DNA of 15,904 nt from Acidobacteriaceae bacterium (GCA_030040175.1 JASHUF010000478.1:1-15904), one strand, 5' to 3'. Numbered from the stretch's first letter, positions 1 to 7,805 are shown. The notes: a model not told the origin generated them from the sequence alone. Made by a program: numbers and translations.

Positions 1-1
1 C

Positions 2-1105
2 ATTCTTCAGGGGTGCGGGGGCGCCATGATGGTGCCCGTCGGAAGACTCACACTGGTGCGAGCGTTCCCGAAATCCGAGCTCATCCGAGCCATGAGTTTT
101 GTGTCCATTCCCGCCTTGATTGCTCCCATGTTGGGACCGATCGCCGGCGGATTGATCGTTGCCTACCTGCATTGGCGCTTTATCTTTTTTGTGAATGTAC
201 CCATCGGACTGCTGGGCCTACTCCTCGTGTATCTTCATCTTCCCGATTACCGCGAAGAAAATACGCACCCTCTCGACTTTGTCGGCCTGGTGCTCTTTGG
301 CAGCGGGATCTCGCTCCTCTCCTATGTTCTCGAAATCTTTGGGGACCACTCCTTGAGCGTGCGGGAGATATCGGGCCTTCTCGGCCTCGCGATCCTGCTG
401 CTCGCGGGATATGGAGTCCACGGCCGCTCCATCGATTGTCCACTCCTTCGCCTGAGTCTGTTCAGGATTCGCTCTTTCCGCGTTGCTGTCCATGGCAGCT
501 TCATCACGCGCATCGGAATTGGCGGTGTGCCGTTTCTTCTGCCACTGCTTTACCAGCTTGGCCTTGGCTACACGCCCATTCAGTCGGGATTGCTCATCAT
601 GCCGCAAGCGCTTGGCGCCCTTTCCGTAAAAGCCGCCATCCGTCCCCTTCTCAAAGCCTTCGGCTATCGAACGGTTCTCATCGCCAATACAGCCGTCATC
701 GGCGGCCTCCTCGCAGCCTTCGCAGAGATTGGAACAGGAACTTCTGTTGGGTTGATCCTGCTGCTGGCGTTTTTCTATGGCTGGTTTACCTCGTTGCAAT
801 ACACTGCCATGAACACTCTGGTTTACGCCGACACCCGTGAAGACGAGGTGAGCGGCGCCAGCTCCATTGCCAGCACCATGCAGCAGCTCTCGATCAGTTT
901 TGGCGTGGCAGTGGCGGGTTTAACCTCTGCGTTATTCATTCCCCGAGCGGAGGAGACCGCCGGCCAGCCGGTGATCCACGGAATTCACGTTGCCTTTCTC
1001 CTCCTGGGAGCGCTCACCGTGGTTTCGGGGCTTGTCTTCGCAGGGTTGAAAGCAGGCGATGGAGGCGATGTGAGCCAGCAGAAGCCGGCGCATCACGGGG
1101 GGTAG
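2..1105 (+). CDS. MFS exporter, DHA2 (EmrB/QacA-like) family, 5'-truncated
   Basis: This is the C-terminal part of a drug:H+ antiporter-2 type major facilitator. The frame is open to the left edge: before the first in-window ATG (26) it reads ILQGCGGA and continues MMVPVGRL, which matches the conserved glycine-rich motif near helix 4-5 of EmrB/QacA exporters (LQGxGgAmmvPvgrl). The true start is therefore outside the window and the ATG at 26 is not the start. About ten hydrophobic segments follow, with an N-terminal half ending around residue 130 and a clear second half (FRVAVHGSFITRIGIGG; PQALGALS; the end GIHVAFLLLGALTVVSG). Members of this family pump amphipathic drugs or metabolites out across the inner membrane using the proton gradient; the substrate cannot be read from sequence. 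It ends in a TAG and faces a convergent gene 33 bp away, with no obvious hairpin between them. Confidence 0.92.
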   Translation: MLQGCGGAMMVPVGRLTLVRAFPKSELIRAMSFVSIPALIAPMLGPIAGGLIVAYLHWRFIFFVNVPIGLLGLLLVYLHLPDYREENTHPLDFVGLVLFGSGISLLSYVLEIFGDHSLSVREISGLLGLAILLLAGYGVHGRSIDCPLLRLSLFRIRSFRVAVHGSFITRIGIGGVPFLLPLLYQLGLGYTPIQSGLLIMPQALGALSVKAAIRPLLKAFGYRTVLIANTAVIGGLLAAFAEIGTGTSVGLILLLAFFYGWFTSLQYTAMNTLVYADTREDEVSGASSIASTMQQLSISFGVAVAGLTSALFIPRAEETAGQPVIHGIHVAFLLLGALTVVSGLVFAGLKAGDGGDVSQQKPAHHGG

Positions 1106-1138
1106 ATCCCTTGCTGACTGGAAAATCGGGCAGGCCGC

Positions 1139-2374
1139 TTACCGGTCGCTCTTCCAGATGGCGCGGATCGTGTCCTCATCGTCAAGGCCATCGGGAACGG
1201 CAGCGCTCGGCCGGTTGGCGGAGTACCACCGGCGGTGATCGAGCGGAGAGGTTTCTGTCCGGCCCCCCGGCATCTCAAAATAACCATCCGCATCGGTATC
1301 CTTTACCCACTTCCAGGCATAGCGAAGCCATTGGCTGCGGTACGCCTTGCTTTGATTGGCAAACCAACTGATTTCGTCGTAGCCCCAGACCCAGTCATCG
1401 CCCTGTCCCGGTTCACCGGGATGCCGGCTCACGCCGTAATTATCGAGTTCCACGAGATAGGGCAAATGTGCGCATTCCCAGCCGCTGCAGGTTCGGCCGC
1501 CTTGGCTGCGCAGGAAGAGGCTGTCGCGATAGCCGGCTTCGAGAACACCCTGCTGCGGATGCGCCGGAACTTCCTTGATGCGGAGCGGGAACGCATGAAA
1601 ATCGAGCAGCAGCTGGCCGTCCCGCACCAGGCCTCCGCTGGGGACGTGGGCGTTGGAGAGGACCATGCCGCGTCGCGCGTGCTGCTTTGCGTACTCGCGC
1701 ACCAATCTGAAAATGCGCGCGTAATGATCGAGATGGGGATCGTTGCGGTCCATGATCTCCACTTGTCCCCAGTGAATCCCTTCAAATCCCAGACCGATAT
1801 AAGAGGCCGCCAGGAAGTAAAACCAAAGTTGGGTCTCAGGCCGGCTCACGTCGGGAACCCCGCCATTGCTTCCCCACGACCGATTTCGCTGATCGGGCGG
1901 GTAGAGGATTGCATCATAGCGGAAGTTGCGCCTTTCCACTGGCATGCCCAGTGCGCTGAATGCCCAGCCGGGAATTGGCACTTGCTCAACCTCTGTGGTC
2001 ACGATCTCGAAGATGCAGGCTTCCAGAACGCGCTCCTCGTCGGCCGCGAGCGCCAGCGGAATTTGCTGCCGGGCACGTGCGAAATGATCGAGAAGCCTGT
2101 CTTCTCCACCCCAGAGGCAGATACTGCGTGCGATGTATTTGGCACCCAGGTCGCCGAGCATGCGGAGGTTGTCGCCGAAGTTGCCGCGGCCGTTCAGCAA
2201 ACCCTCCATGCAGATCGCGCGCGAGAGATAATTGCCCAGAATCTCGCGTGAGATGGTTTGGCTGAAGCCGTACTGGCGCCGGTGTTGCCACGGCGCATGG
2301 CCGAACATGGCTTGATCGGCAGTCGCGGCCGCGGTTGCGGCAAGAGACGCTTTGAGAAAGCCGCGTCTTCGCAT
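1139..2374 (-). CDS. Tat-exported protein of unknown function, possibly TIM-barrel
   Basis: A 411-residue protein beginning MRRRGFLKASLAATAAA, a twin-arginine signal (RRxFLK followed by an Ala-rich stretch), so it should be folded in the cytoplasm and exported by Tat. I chose the ATG at 2374 because GGAGG lies four bases upstream and the Tat motif starts there; an in-frame ATG at 2410 would add 12 residues in front of the signal. The mature part is rich in aromatic and acidic residues and has alternating hydrophobic strands and helices (for example the segment around GFEGIHWGQVEIMD and the following helix-strand RRGMVLSNAH). This would suit a TIM-barrel glycosidase-like enzyme, with the Glu of GQVEIMD as a possible catalytic acid, but I do not recognise the family. 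It lies 261 bp downstream of the prepilin-like gene on the same strand and could be read from its transcript. Confidence 0.75.
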   Translation of the reverse strand: MRRRGFLKASLAATAAATADQAMFGHAPWQHRRQYGFSQTISREILGNYLSRAICMEGLLNGRGNFGDNLRMLGDLGAKYIARSICLWGGEDRLLDHFARARQQIPLALAADEERVLEACIFEIVTTEVEQVPIPGWAFSALGMPVERRNFRYDAILYPPDQRNRSWGSNGGVPDVSRPETQLWFYFLAASYIGLGFEGIHWGQVEIMDRNDPHLDHYARIFRLVREYAKQHARRGMVLSNAHVPSGGLVRDGQLLLDFHAFPLRIKEVPAHPQQGVLEAGYRDSLFLRSQGGRTCSGWECAHLPYLVELDNYGVSRHPGEPGQGDDWVWGYDEISWFANQSKAYRSQWLRYAWKWVKDTDADGYFEMPGGRTETSPLDHRRWYSANRPSAAVPDGLDDEDTIRAIWKSDR

Positions 2375-2635
2375 GGTGCCTCCGGCGAGGAATCGCGCTC
2401 GTTGATCCAATGGATTACTTTACGAAAGGAGCGACGCCGACACAAGGCTGGAGACGAGTTCTACCGTATCAGTCAGTGTACGGGAGCTCGAGTAGTTCGC
2501 GTGGCGGCGGTGCGAATACCGGCAGATACCTGCTCCCTGGAATTCAGGGACGGAGACGCACTCCTCCGGCGCATGCGACGCTCGTCGGGTCGGCCCCGCC
2601 TTCCCTGCATTCCCGTCGCGCACAGGCCAAAGAAA

Positions 2636-3616
2636 CTACTGCTGCGGAGCCGATGGCAGGTTGCCGTTGGGTGACCATGGGTAACCCGGCTGGGTGCCGT
2701 TGCCATTTTGGCCGGACCCGCCGGGTGCTGATGGCAGATTGCCATTGGGCGACCATGGGAAATTGGACGGCATACCGCTGCCAGGCAAGCCTCCAACCGT
2801 CCCGGCGCCGCCATTCAACCCCGAGGCGCCGCCCAGGCCGTTCCCATTTCCCGCACCGGGGATGCCGGCGGCCCCTTCCTGAAGTGGATCGTAAGCAAAC
2901 TCCCACGCGTTATATTTGTCCTGCCCCTTGTAGACAAGGAGGGCCTGCTTCTCGCTGGGGATGGTCACCCCAATCACGCCTTGGCCGCCGAAAGTCGGCG
3001 CGTTTGTTGCGGCGGAGTCCGACGAAGTGTCGCCGGTCCCTGCGTTTCCGTTAGCGCCAAACGACATTCCGGCTCCGCTCGATCCGCTTCCCGCGGTGCT
3101 CGGGCTGCCGAACACCGCTCCACCCGGCGCATCGGAGCCTGCCGGGGAGGAATCTGTTCCAAAACCGCTGGCGCTGCCGCTGCCGCCGGACAGGCCCAAT
3201 CCGGCGCCTCCCGGTCCGGTGCCTGCGATGCTCGTGCCCCGGAGCGGTTGGCCAAAGAACCCCATGGCCGTGGGAACCTTGTTCTGACCAAAAAGAATTG
3301 GCTGCCAATCGCTCTTGCCCGTGATCGGATCGATGTAGTCCTTGCGCAGGAAGCGGATGCCGTCGGTATTCTTCAGCGCATCGAGGGATGGCGGATAGAC
3401 ATGAAACTTGCGGTAGTAAAGCTGGATCGCGCGCCGGTATTGTTTGCCCCGGTGCATGGCTTCTTGTTCCCGATCGCGTTGGATTTCCTGCCTGACCTTG
3501 GGCAATGCGATCGCCAGCCAGAGAGTGAAAACGGCCAGGAGAAAAATGACCGCGAGCATGGTGAAGCCTTCTTCAGAGGGCTTCTTTCGTCTGCGCCTGG
3601 GAACAGATTGAATCAC
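2636..3616 (-). CDS. Prepilin-like (type II secretion GspG-like) protein with Gly-rich tail
   Basis: A 326-residue protein with a short basic leader (PRRRRKKPSEEG) followed by the prepilin peptidase site G|FTM and a hydrophobic helix (LAVIFLLAVFTLWLAIALP), then an amphipathic helix and the GspG-like segment YYRKFHVYPPSLDAL...YIDPITGKSDW. These are the marks of a type II secretion pseudopilin. After about residue 115 the protein departs from the family: a long Gly/Ser/Ala-rich region, a short folded segment (GVTIPSEKQALLVY...YNAWEFAYDPLQ), then another Gly/Asn-rich tail ending with two copies of PWSPNGNLPSAP. I chose the GTG at 3616 (GGAG eight bases upstream), which gives a leader of about 17 residues; an ATG at 3739 would give an unlikely long Arg-rich leader. 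The usual Glu at mature position 5 is Ala here. No other secretion genes are in the window. Confidence 0.8.
   Translation of the reverse strand: MIQSVPRRRRKKPSEEGFTMLAVIFLLAVFTLWLAIALPKVRQEIQRDREQEAMHRGKQYRRAIQLYYRKFHVYPPSLDALKNTDGIRFLRKDYIDPITGKSDWQPILFGQNKVPTAMGFFGQPLRGTSIAGTGPGGAGLGLSGGSGSASGFGTDSSPAGSDAPGGAVFGSPSTAGSGSSGAGMSFGANGNAGTGDTSSDSAATNAPTFGGQGVIGVTIPSEKQALLVYKGQDKYNAWEFAYDPLQEGAAGIPGAGNGNGLGGASGLNGGAGTVGGLPGSGMPSNFPWSPNGNLPSAPGGSGQNGNGTQPGYPWSPNGNLPSAPQQ
2652..2759 (-). repeat. Two 30-bp near-identical coding repeats
   Basis: The segments at 2652-2681 and 2730-2759 are 30-bp direct repeats with three mismatches. On the coding strand both encode PWSPNGNLPS, and the differing bases all fall at third codon positions. 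They form the C-terminal peptide repeat of the prepilin-like gene. Confidence 0.85.
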
Positions 3617-4020
3617 GGCAAGCACTCCAAACTTTCTTTTGCTCCGAGCGAGTCTCCGGTTTTCTCCCCGCGCGGGCCGGCCCGCGAACCACGCGGATTT
3701 CCGGCTCTTGCCGGGCGCAGGGCCCGCCGGTGCATGCATCGTCGTTTGGGCAACAGACGCGGGATTCGAGAACCACGCTTGCGCGGAATTCCCGGCTGCG
3801 TTCTTGCTCCTTTGCCATGCCCTCCGGCGTCGCTGCCATTCTAAGTTCAGTTTGTTACACCGCGAACAATGCGGAAGCTCCCTTCGCTTCGCACTTTTCT
3901 TTCGATTGCGAGCTGTGGATTTGCGCCTCCAAAAATGAGCGGCAAAACGCGCTGCGCCGGGCGTCAGCCGCGAAGAGAACGATGAAGCTCTGGAGAATTG
4001 ACCAGATTTTCATAATTTCA

Positions 4021-4063
4021 GCGAAATGCCCGCAGCGCGCGATTGAGATTCGCATTTCGCGCG
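4021..4063. repeat. Overlapping inverted repeats (alternative hairpins)
   Basis: GCGAAATGC at 4021-4029 pairs perfectly with GCATTTCGC at 4052-4060. CGCGCGA at 4036-4042 pairs perfectly with TCGCGCG at 4057-4063. The right arms overlap, so the two hairpins exclude each other. No T-tract follows on the plus strand. Confidence 0.5.
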
Positions 4064-4239
4064 AGGCCAGGGCGGCTAAGAATTCGCGCCGATTGAAGGA
4101 AGTTCTTTTCCGATGATATGGATATCGTTCGCTGCAGACACTGATGAGTGCGAGTCGGGCCGAAGATGCTGCAGCCTTTCGGGCGCCCGGAGTTGGGGCT
4201 CAAACTTTCTTTGTTCCGCCGGCGAGTGACCCCTGGCAA

Positions 4240-4268
4240 TTGCCTATTGCATGAGAAAAAGCTATGCT
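4240..4268 (+). promoter_or_regulatory. Candidate sigma-70-type promoter
   Basis: TTGCCT (4240-4245), a 17-bp spacer and TATGCT (4263-4268), four of six matches in each box with ideal spacing. It would start transcription near 4275, upstream of the small helical protein at 4376 (or a GTG at 4295). Confidence 0.45.
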
Positions 4269-4375
4269 AACGCCCAAGTCGCTTCCCATGATGAGTGGTT
4301 TTCGGCGAGTTTCATTCAGCTCGGAATCTCCGCACCGATGACCTTGCGATCCGATTTCTGCTCAATCGTGGAGAG

Positions 4376-4786
4376 ATGATCAACTGCGAGAGATCGACCG
4401 TGCCCGCCAATCCAGGCCCAGCCAAACTGACCAGTTCCCGCCGTGCCGCCGCGAACGGCGGGAGCTCCGGATCTTTGCCGGTCGACGAGCGAGAAGCTGC
4501 GATTCGAGGTTTGTTGACCATGCGCAGTGAAGCCAGACGGCGCAAAGCCGCGCTGGCAAGCGAGCTGCGGCTGGCGGGAAAGTCTTTGTACGATCTTGGC
4601 GGCGCTCTTAAGCATGCCAGCGGAAGCAGCATGGGAAGCCGGGTCGACCACATTCTTCCCAAGCTTGCCAGCGTTCCTGCGGTCTGCGATCTTGGCCGCT
4701 TGAAACTTATGCTCGAGGAACTCAAGGAGTTGGAATCGCAGTTGGCGCAACTCAACCATAGCGCCTCCGAGATTGGTCTCGACTAA
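4376..4786 (+). CDS. Small helical hypothetical protein
   Basis: A 136-residue protein that I do not recognise. The first third is Pro/Ser/Ala-rich and probably disordered. The rest is charged and helical (EREAAIRGLLTMRSEARRRK, then a heptad-like end LKLMLEELKELESQLAQLN), suggesting a short coiled coil. There is no signal peptide or membrane helix, so it is probably cytoplasmic. The start is uncertain: ATG 4376 has GGAG only two bases away, while a GTG at 4295 would add 27 residues with no ribosome site. The codons in the second half look like those of neighbouring genes, with C or G frequent at third positions, and a promoter-like pair lies upstream. It stands alone between intergenic stretches. 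It could still be a chance open frame, as two antisense frames of about 147 codons overlap it. Confidence 0.5.
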   Translation: MINCERSTVPANPGPAKLTSSRRAAANGGSSGSLPVDEREAAIRGLLTMRSEARRRKAALASELRLAGKSLYDLGGALKHASGSSMGSRVDHILPKLASVPAVCDLGRLKLMLEELKELESQLAQLNHSASEIGLD

Positions 4787-4989
4787 ACCCGTGACGGAGG
4801 GTGCCGGGCTGACGGATCGCCGTCAAAACTCCATTTGATTCGGCGGAAAGCAAGCCGCGCCGGCGTTTCCAGCTTGGAAAGCGCGCAGCCCCGGCGGCTC
4901 CGCTGAAGATTCTCAGCATGCCTGCGGAGCGCCCTGCATCTGCGAGGCGATGCGCTTGCCGCATGACAGCACGAAAAATTCATCACATA

Positions 4990-5019
4990 TTGATTGGGCA
5001 TTTTGGATTCGACTGCAAT
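4990..5019 (+). promoter_or_regulatory. Weak candidate promoter of the TonB-domain gene
   Basis: TTGATT (4990-4995), an 18-bp spacer and TGCAAT (5014-5019) lie just upstream of the start at 5053 within an AT-richer stretch. The -10 box has four of six matches, so this is a suggestion only. The remaining sequence between 4787 and 5052 shows nothing else I can support. Confidence 0.3.
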
Positions 5020-5052
5020 GCGTTGCCTCCGGCATGCTAATTTGGCAGCATC

Positions 5053-6108
5053 ATGCGCCGGTTGTATGCCCTCGTTTGTCTCCTGTCGTGGGGAGTGCTC
5101 GCTTTCGGCCTCTCGCCGTATGATGCCGGATCCTCCCAGGACGCGCGCGCTGTATTTGCCTCCATCGCCCCCTATTACGACTACATGGATCCAAACCTTA
5201 AGCCCTGGCACCTGAAGGTTGACTATCAGCTCCATGACGAAAGTGGCAGCGCCGCCGGGCAGGGAGTCTTCGAGTACTGGTGGGTCTCGCCCCGGGTTTA
5301 CCGCACCACATGGACGCGAGGGCAGTCGACCCGCTCCGATTGGTACACGGCCGACGGCAGGCATTTGACAAAGAACGCGGGCCCGCCCCTGAGCCTGTAC
5401 GATTACTGGCTGCAATCGGCCCTCTTGTCGCCGCTCCCAACTGCCGCAGAACTTGACCCGGCGAAGTCCATTCTCGTGGATCATGGCCTCGCTCTAGTCA
5501 ACAGCCATTCGCGATGCATGATGGTCGTTCCGTCTCAGGTGACCGAGTCCGTCGCCAGGACCCTGCCCTTCGGCACCTATCCGGAATACTGCGTCAACAA
5601 AGCGCTGCCGCTTCTTCTCGGTTATTCCGTATTCGGGGGCCTGCAGGTTCGATGCGTCACCTTTACCAAGATGCAGGGCAAATCGATGCCTCGCCAGATC
5701 TACATCATTAATGGTTCCCAGCAGATTCTCAGCGCCCGGGCGGAGCCGGTAACCCCTCTGGACGCGACAGATCCAGCGCTGACTCCGCCCGATGACGCGA
5801 CGCCGGTAACATTAGAGAAGCGGCAGATCAGTCCGGATAAGGAGTCGCGGCTTCTGGAAAAAAAGGTCGCGCCCATCTATCCCGCAGATGCAAAGTCGGA
5901 GCACATTGAAGGCAAAGTTGTTTTAGAAACAACCGTTGGACCCGACGGAGGAGTGGAAGATGTGCGCCTTGTCTCCGCGCCGTCGACGTCTCTGGCATTG
6001 GCCGCGTTTGAGTCAGTGTCTCAGTGGGAGTACAAACCTTATCGCGTCAACGGGAAAGCGGTGACGGTGAAATCGAAAGTGGAGGTCGATTTCTCTCTGG
6101 GCGGCTGA
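5053..6108 (+). CDS. Exported TonB C-terminal domain protein
   Basis: A 351-residue protein. Residues 1-20 (MRRLYALVCLLSWGVLAFG) are a signal peptide or single anchor. A domain of about 230 residues that I do not recognise follows, rich in Tyr/Trp and beta-prone. The last 82 residues are a TonB_C domain: KKVAPIYPADAK, IEGKVVLETTVGPDGGVEDV, then LALAAFESVSQWEYKP and VNGKAVTVKSKVEVDF, the usual pattern of this fold. TonB carries energy from ExbB/ExbD at the inner membrane to outer-membrane receptors. Here the Pro-rich spanning region between anchor and C-terminal domain is missing and no exbBD genes are near, so it may not be a classical energy transducer; TonB_C domains on such periplasmic proteins are frequent in Acidobacteria, as I recall. 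No strong ribosome site precedes the ATG. Confidence 0.85.
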   Translation: MRRLYALVCLLSWGVLAFGLSPYDAGSSQDARAVFASIAPYYDYMDPNLKPWHLKVDYQLHDESGSAAGQGVFEYWWVSPRVYRTTWTRGQSTRSDWYTADGRHLTKNAGPPLSLYDYWLQSALLSPLPTAAELDPAKSILVDHGLALVNSHSRCMMVVPSQVTESVARTLPFGTYPEYCVNKALPLLLGYSVFGGLQVRCVTFTKMQGKSMPRQIYIINGSQQILSARAEPVTPLDATDPALTPPDDATPVTLEKRQISPDKESRLLEKKVAPIYPADAKSEHIEGKVVLETTVGPDGGVEDVRLVSAPSTSLALAAFESVSQWEYKPYRVNGKAVTVKSKVEVDFSLGG

Positions 6109-6113
6109 AAAAT

Positions 6114-6156
6114 CTCGCCGAACCGGGGGATCCTTTGCAAGCCGGCGCGAGTTTTT
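6114..6156 (+). terminator. Possible rho-independent terminator of the TonB-domain gene
   Basis: CTCGCCG (6114-6120) can pair with CGGCGCGAG (6143-6151) with one bulged base, and TTTTT follows at once (6152-6156). It begins six bases after the TGA. The 22-nt loop is long but contains CCGG elements that may extend pairing. Confidence 0.45.
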
Positions 6157-6618
6157 GCGCACGTCTCTAATTTGAGTATTTAGTCCGTTGCGAGCCGCCG
6201 TTTCCTTCGAGCCAGGGTAGGGCGGGGCGCTTTCTGCCGGCAAGACTAAGTTCTTGATTGGACCGCCGTGAGTGCTGACAACGGTGCGATTGCCTGCGTT
6301 GCCGGGCGGGGAATTCCAGGAGCGGACTTGAAACCGCTGCCGGTACGGATTGGTCCGCATCCGGGCGATAGGACCGGAACCGCGTGGAAACCTGGGCCGG
6401 TGAGGTCCGCTGCCGGAAGCGATCTGCCTTTGAATGACCTGTGGTTTGCCCGCCATCTTTCAGCTCGGGACCGACCTGAACCAGGTCCAGGCGGCGATCG
6501 ATTCATCCTTGACGATATAATCGTGCAAAAACGCACGGGCGGAGAAACCGCGGATTAGGCCGGGTATCGTCCCGGGAGACGGAGATGGTTTGGAGCGCCT
6601 CGCGGCCCGAACGGCAAT
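6157..6618. other. Intergenic region with no convincing gene
   Basis: About 460 bp before the VirK-like gene. A 96-codon frame at 6268-6558 is Gly/Pro/Arg-rich with no recognisable domain and I reject it. CCGCTGCCGG occurs twice (near 6332 and 6407). The notable element is the palindrome over a TATAAT box at 6509-6528, listed separately. Confidence 0.55.
6509..6528 (+). promoter_or_regulatory. Palindrome overlapping a TATAAT box
   Basis: ACGAT (6512-6516) and ATCGT (6520-6524) form a palindrome around ATA, and the outer TTG (6509-6511) and CAA (6526-6528) extend it with a one-base offset. A perfect TATAAT (6516-6521) lies across the centre. No good -35 box is seen at 16-18 bp. Transcription from here would give a leader of about 90 nt for the gene starting at 6619. 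A repressor or activator site is a reasonable guess. Confidence 0.35.
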
Positions 6619-7647
6619 ATGAGCATAGGCGAATTCAATTGCGGAGCCCCACAAGCGAACGACGGGAGATTCGCTGCGCCTGCGGTGCGCGTCTCCGAAT
6701 TGCCGGGCGCGAAGGCGGAGAGCGGGAGCGAGTTCTGGTCATCCATCCGGAGACTCGCCCGCCAGCCTTACTACTGGTCTCCGGTGCGGCTGCCGCGCAT
6801 TGTGTGGACGCTGACCCGCAAAATTCCCACGCAGTTCCAGGTGCTTCGCGTCCTCGCGCGGCCGGCATACCGCCGGCTCGTTCACCTCGATCCTCGATTC
6901 GCCCTGAAGTGGTTGGCGCTGGACTATCTCGCTCGCGGGCTTACGGTAAGCCAGCAGGCAAAGTGCTTCATCCATCATTACCGCCGCTTGCCCGATGTGA
7001 TCCCCGAAGATCTTCTGGGGCGGGTGATGCTCGAGCGCATTCCGCTGGCAGAGATTCGAGAAGGCAATCACTGTTTTTCCATCAAAATGGGCCTTTCCCG
7101 GCCCTGGGATAACGAGGGCGAGTTCTCGCTGGACCTCGAGGTGAACGGGAAGATGGTCTTTGTGCTGTCGTTTACCATCGTTCCGGGCTCGGTTGTCCAA
7201 TCCGAGGCCGAAGAAGTGATCCTGATCTCGCGCATCCAGGGGGTTCGTGGCTGCTTCAACGAAATTCAATTGGCCACGCGAACTTTGCGCGACGTGGCTC
7301 CGCCGGCACTCCTGCTGGCTGCACTCTGCGGCGTTGCGGAGGTTTATGGAATCCGCGCCATGGCAGGCATCAACGCAACCATGAAGCCGGAGTTCCACTT
7401 CTACGAGGGCGAGGCGGCCCACATGCACGAGGCCTATGACGGATTCTTCGCCGAACTGGGAGCGACCAAAGGCCGGGCCGGCTTCTATCTATCTCCGCTC
7501 CCGCCCCTCGAGAAGCCGATGATCCTCATCAAGCGCGGACACAAGACGCGTACCCGGGAGAAGAGAAAATTCAAACGGCAGATTGCTCAGAGGGTCGGCC
7601 AGTGCTTTCGTGAAATTTGCGCAAACCCCGAGCCGGCACACCAGTGA
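6619..7647 (+). CDS. VirK/YbjX (DUF535) family protein
   Basis: A 342-residue cytoplasmic protein. From about residue 150 it follows the DUF535 pattern: GEFSLDLEVNGKMVFVLSFT, then VILISRIQGVRG, ATRTLRDVAPPALLLAALCGVAEVYG (the 'k.l.g.rPk.ll...l' helix), IRAMAGINATMK and finally the YDGFFAELGA box, with a Lys/Arg-rich end (KTRTREKRKFKRQ). VirK and YbjX are linked to virulence and envelope stress in enterobacteria; the biochemical role is unknown to me. There is no signal peptide. The first 40 residues look disordered and the start has no clear ribosome site, so a later start is possible. It is a single gene with intergenic space on both sides; linkage to the exosortase locus is only positional. 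Confidence 0.85.
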   Translation: MSIGEFNCGAPQANDGRFAAPAVRVSELPGAKAESGSEFWSSIRRLARQPYYWSPVRLPRIVWTLTRKIPTQFQVLRVLARPAYRRLVHLDPRFALKWLALDYLARGLTVSQQAKCFIHHYRRLPDVIPEDLLGRVMLERIPLAEIREGNHCFSIKMGLSRPWDNEGEFSLDLEVNGKMVFVLSFTIVPGSVVQSEAEEVILISRIQGVRGCFNEIQLATRTLRDVAPPALLLAALCGVAEVYGIRAMAGINATMKPEFHFYEGEAAHMHEAYDGFFAELGATKGRAGFYLSPLPPLEKPMILIKRGHKTRTREKRKFKRQIAQRVGQCFREICANPEPAHQ

Positions 7648-7678
7648 AGCACGCTCCGGAGCAGGCCATCCGGCCCCG

Positions 7679-7801
7679 GGCTACGGCATTTTCTGAGTTA
7701 CTGTGTCCTTTTCATTTCCTCGTAAGGTCGCCGCTCCCTGTTGGTCGCGTCGACTCTGCCTTCCGTCTTCGGGATACAGCTACTCAGAAAATGCGTTAGC
7801 G
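7679..7801. repeat. Long inverted repeat flanking a 71-bp loop
   Basis: The 13-mer at 7686-7698 (GCATTTTCTGAGT) is the exact reverse complement of 7782-7794. Allowing mismatches, the arms extend to 26 bp (7679-7704 and 7776-7801) with 21 matches by my count. The loop has no open frame of note. It could be a large stem-loop in the leader RNA of the NusG-like gene or a small non-autonomous mobile element. Confidence 0.7.
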
Positions 7802-7805
7802 GTCA

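Larger units (their letters stand above)
3617..4375. other. Long intergenic region without a convincing gene
   Basis: About 760 bp between the divergent prepilin-like gene and the small helical protein. The open frames here (for example 3730-4116 on the plus strand) have Arg/Ser/Cys-rich products with no domain, signal or ribosome site, and I do not believe them. The region holds the inverted repeats at 4021-4063 and a promoter-like pair at 4240-4268, both listed separately. The promoter of the leftward prepilin-like gene should also lie in it, but I could not place it. Confidence 0.6.

Noticed and set aside
1235..2251. 338-codon open frame on the plus strand opposite the Tat-exported protein
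   Set aside because: It is antisense to a gene with a Tat signal and good ribosome site. Its product has no recognisable domain, and such shadows are common in GC-rich genes.
2981..3844. 287-codon open frame opposite the prepilin-like gene
   Set aside because: Its product is Arg/Ala-rich low complexity, and the opposite strand has the prepilin signal and GspG-like segment.
6739..7428. 229-codon open frame opposite the VirK-like gene
   Set aside because: It is a shadow of the DUF535 gene, whose family pattern is clear on the plus strand.
7679..7801. Inverted repeat read as ends of an insertion sequence
   Set aside because: Only 71 bp lie between the arms and there is no transposase frame. 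It is kept as a repeat, not called an insertion sequence.
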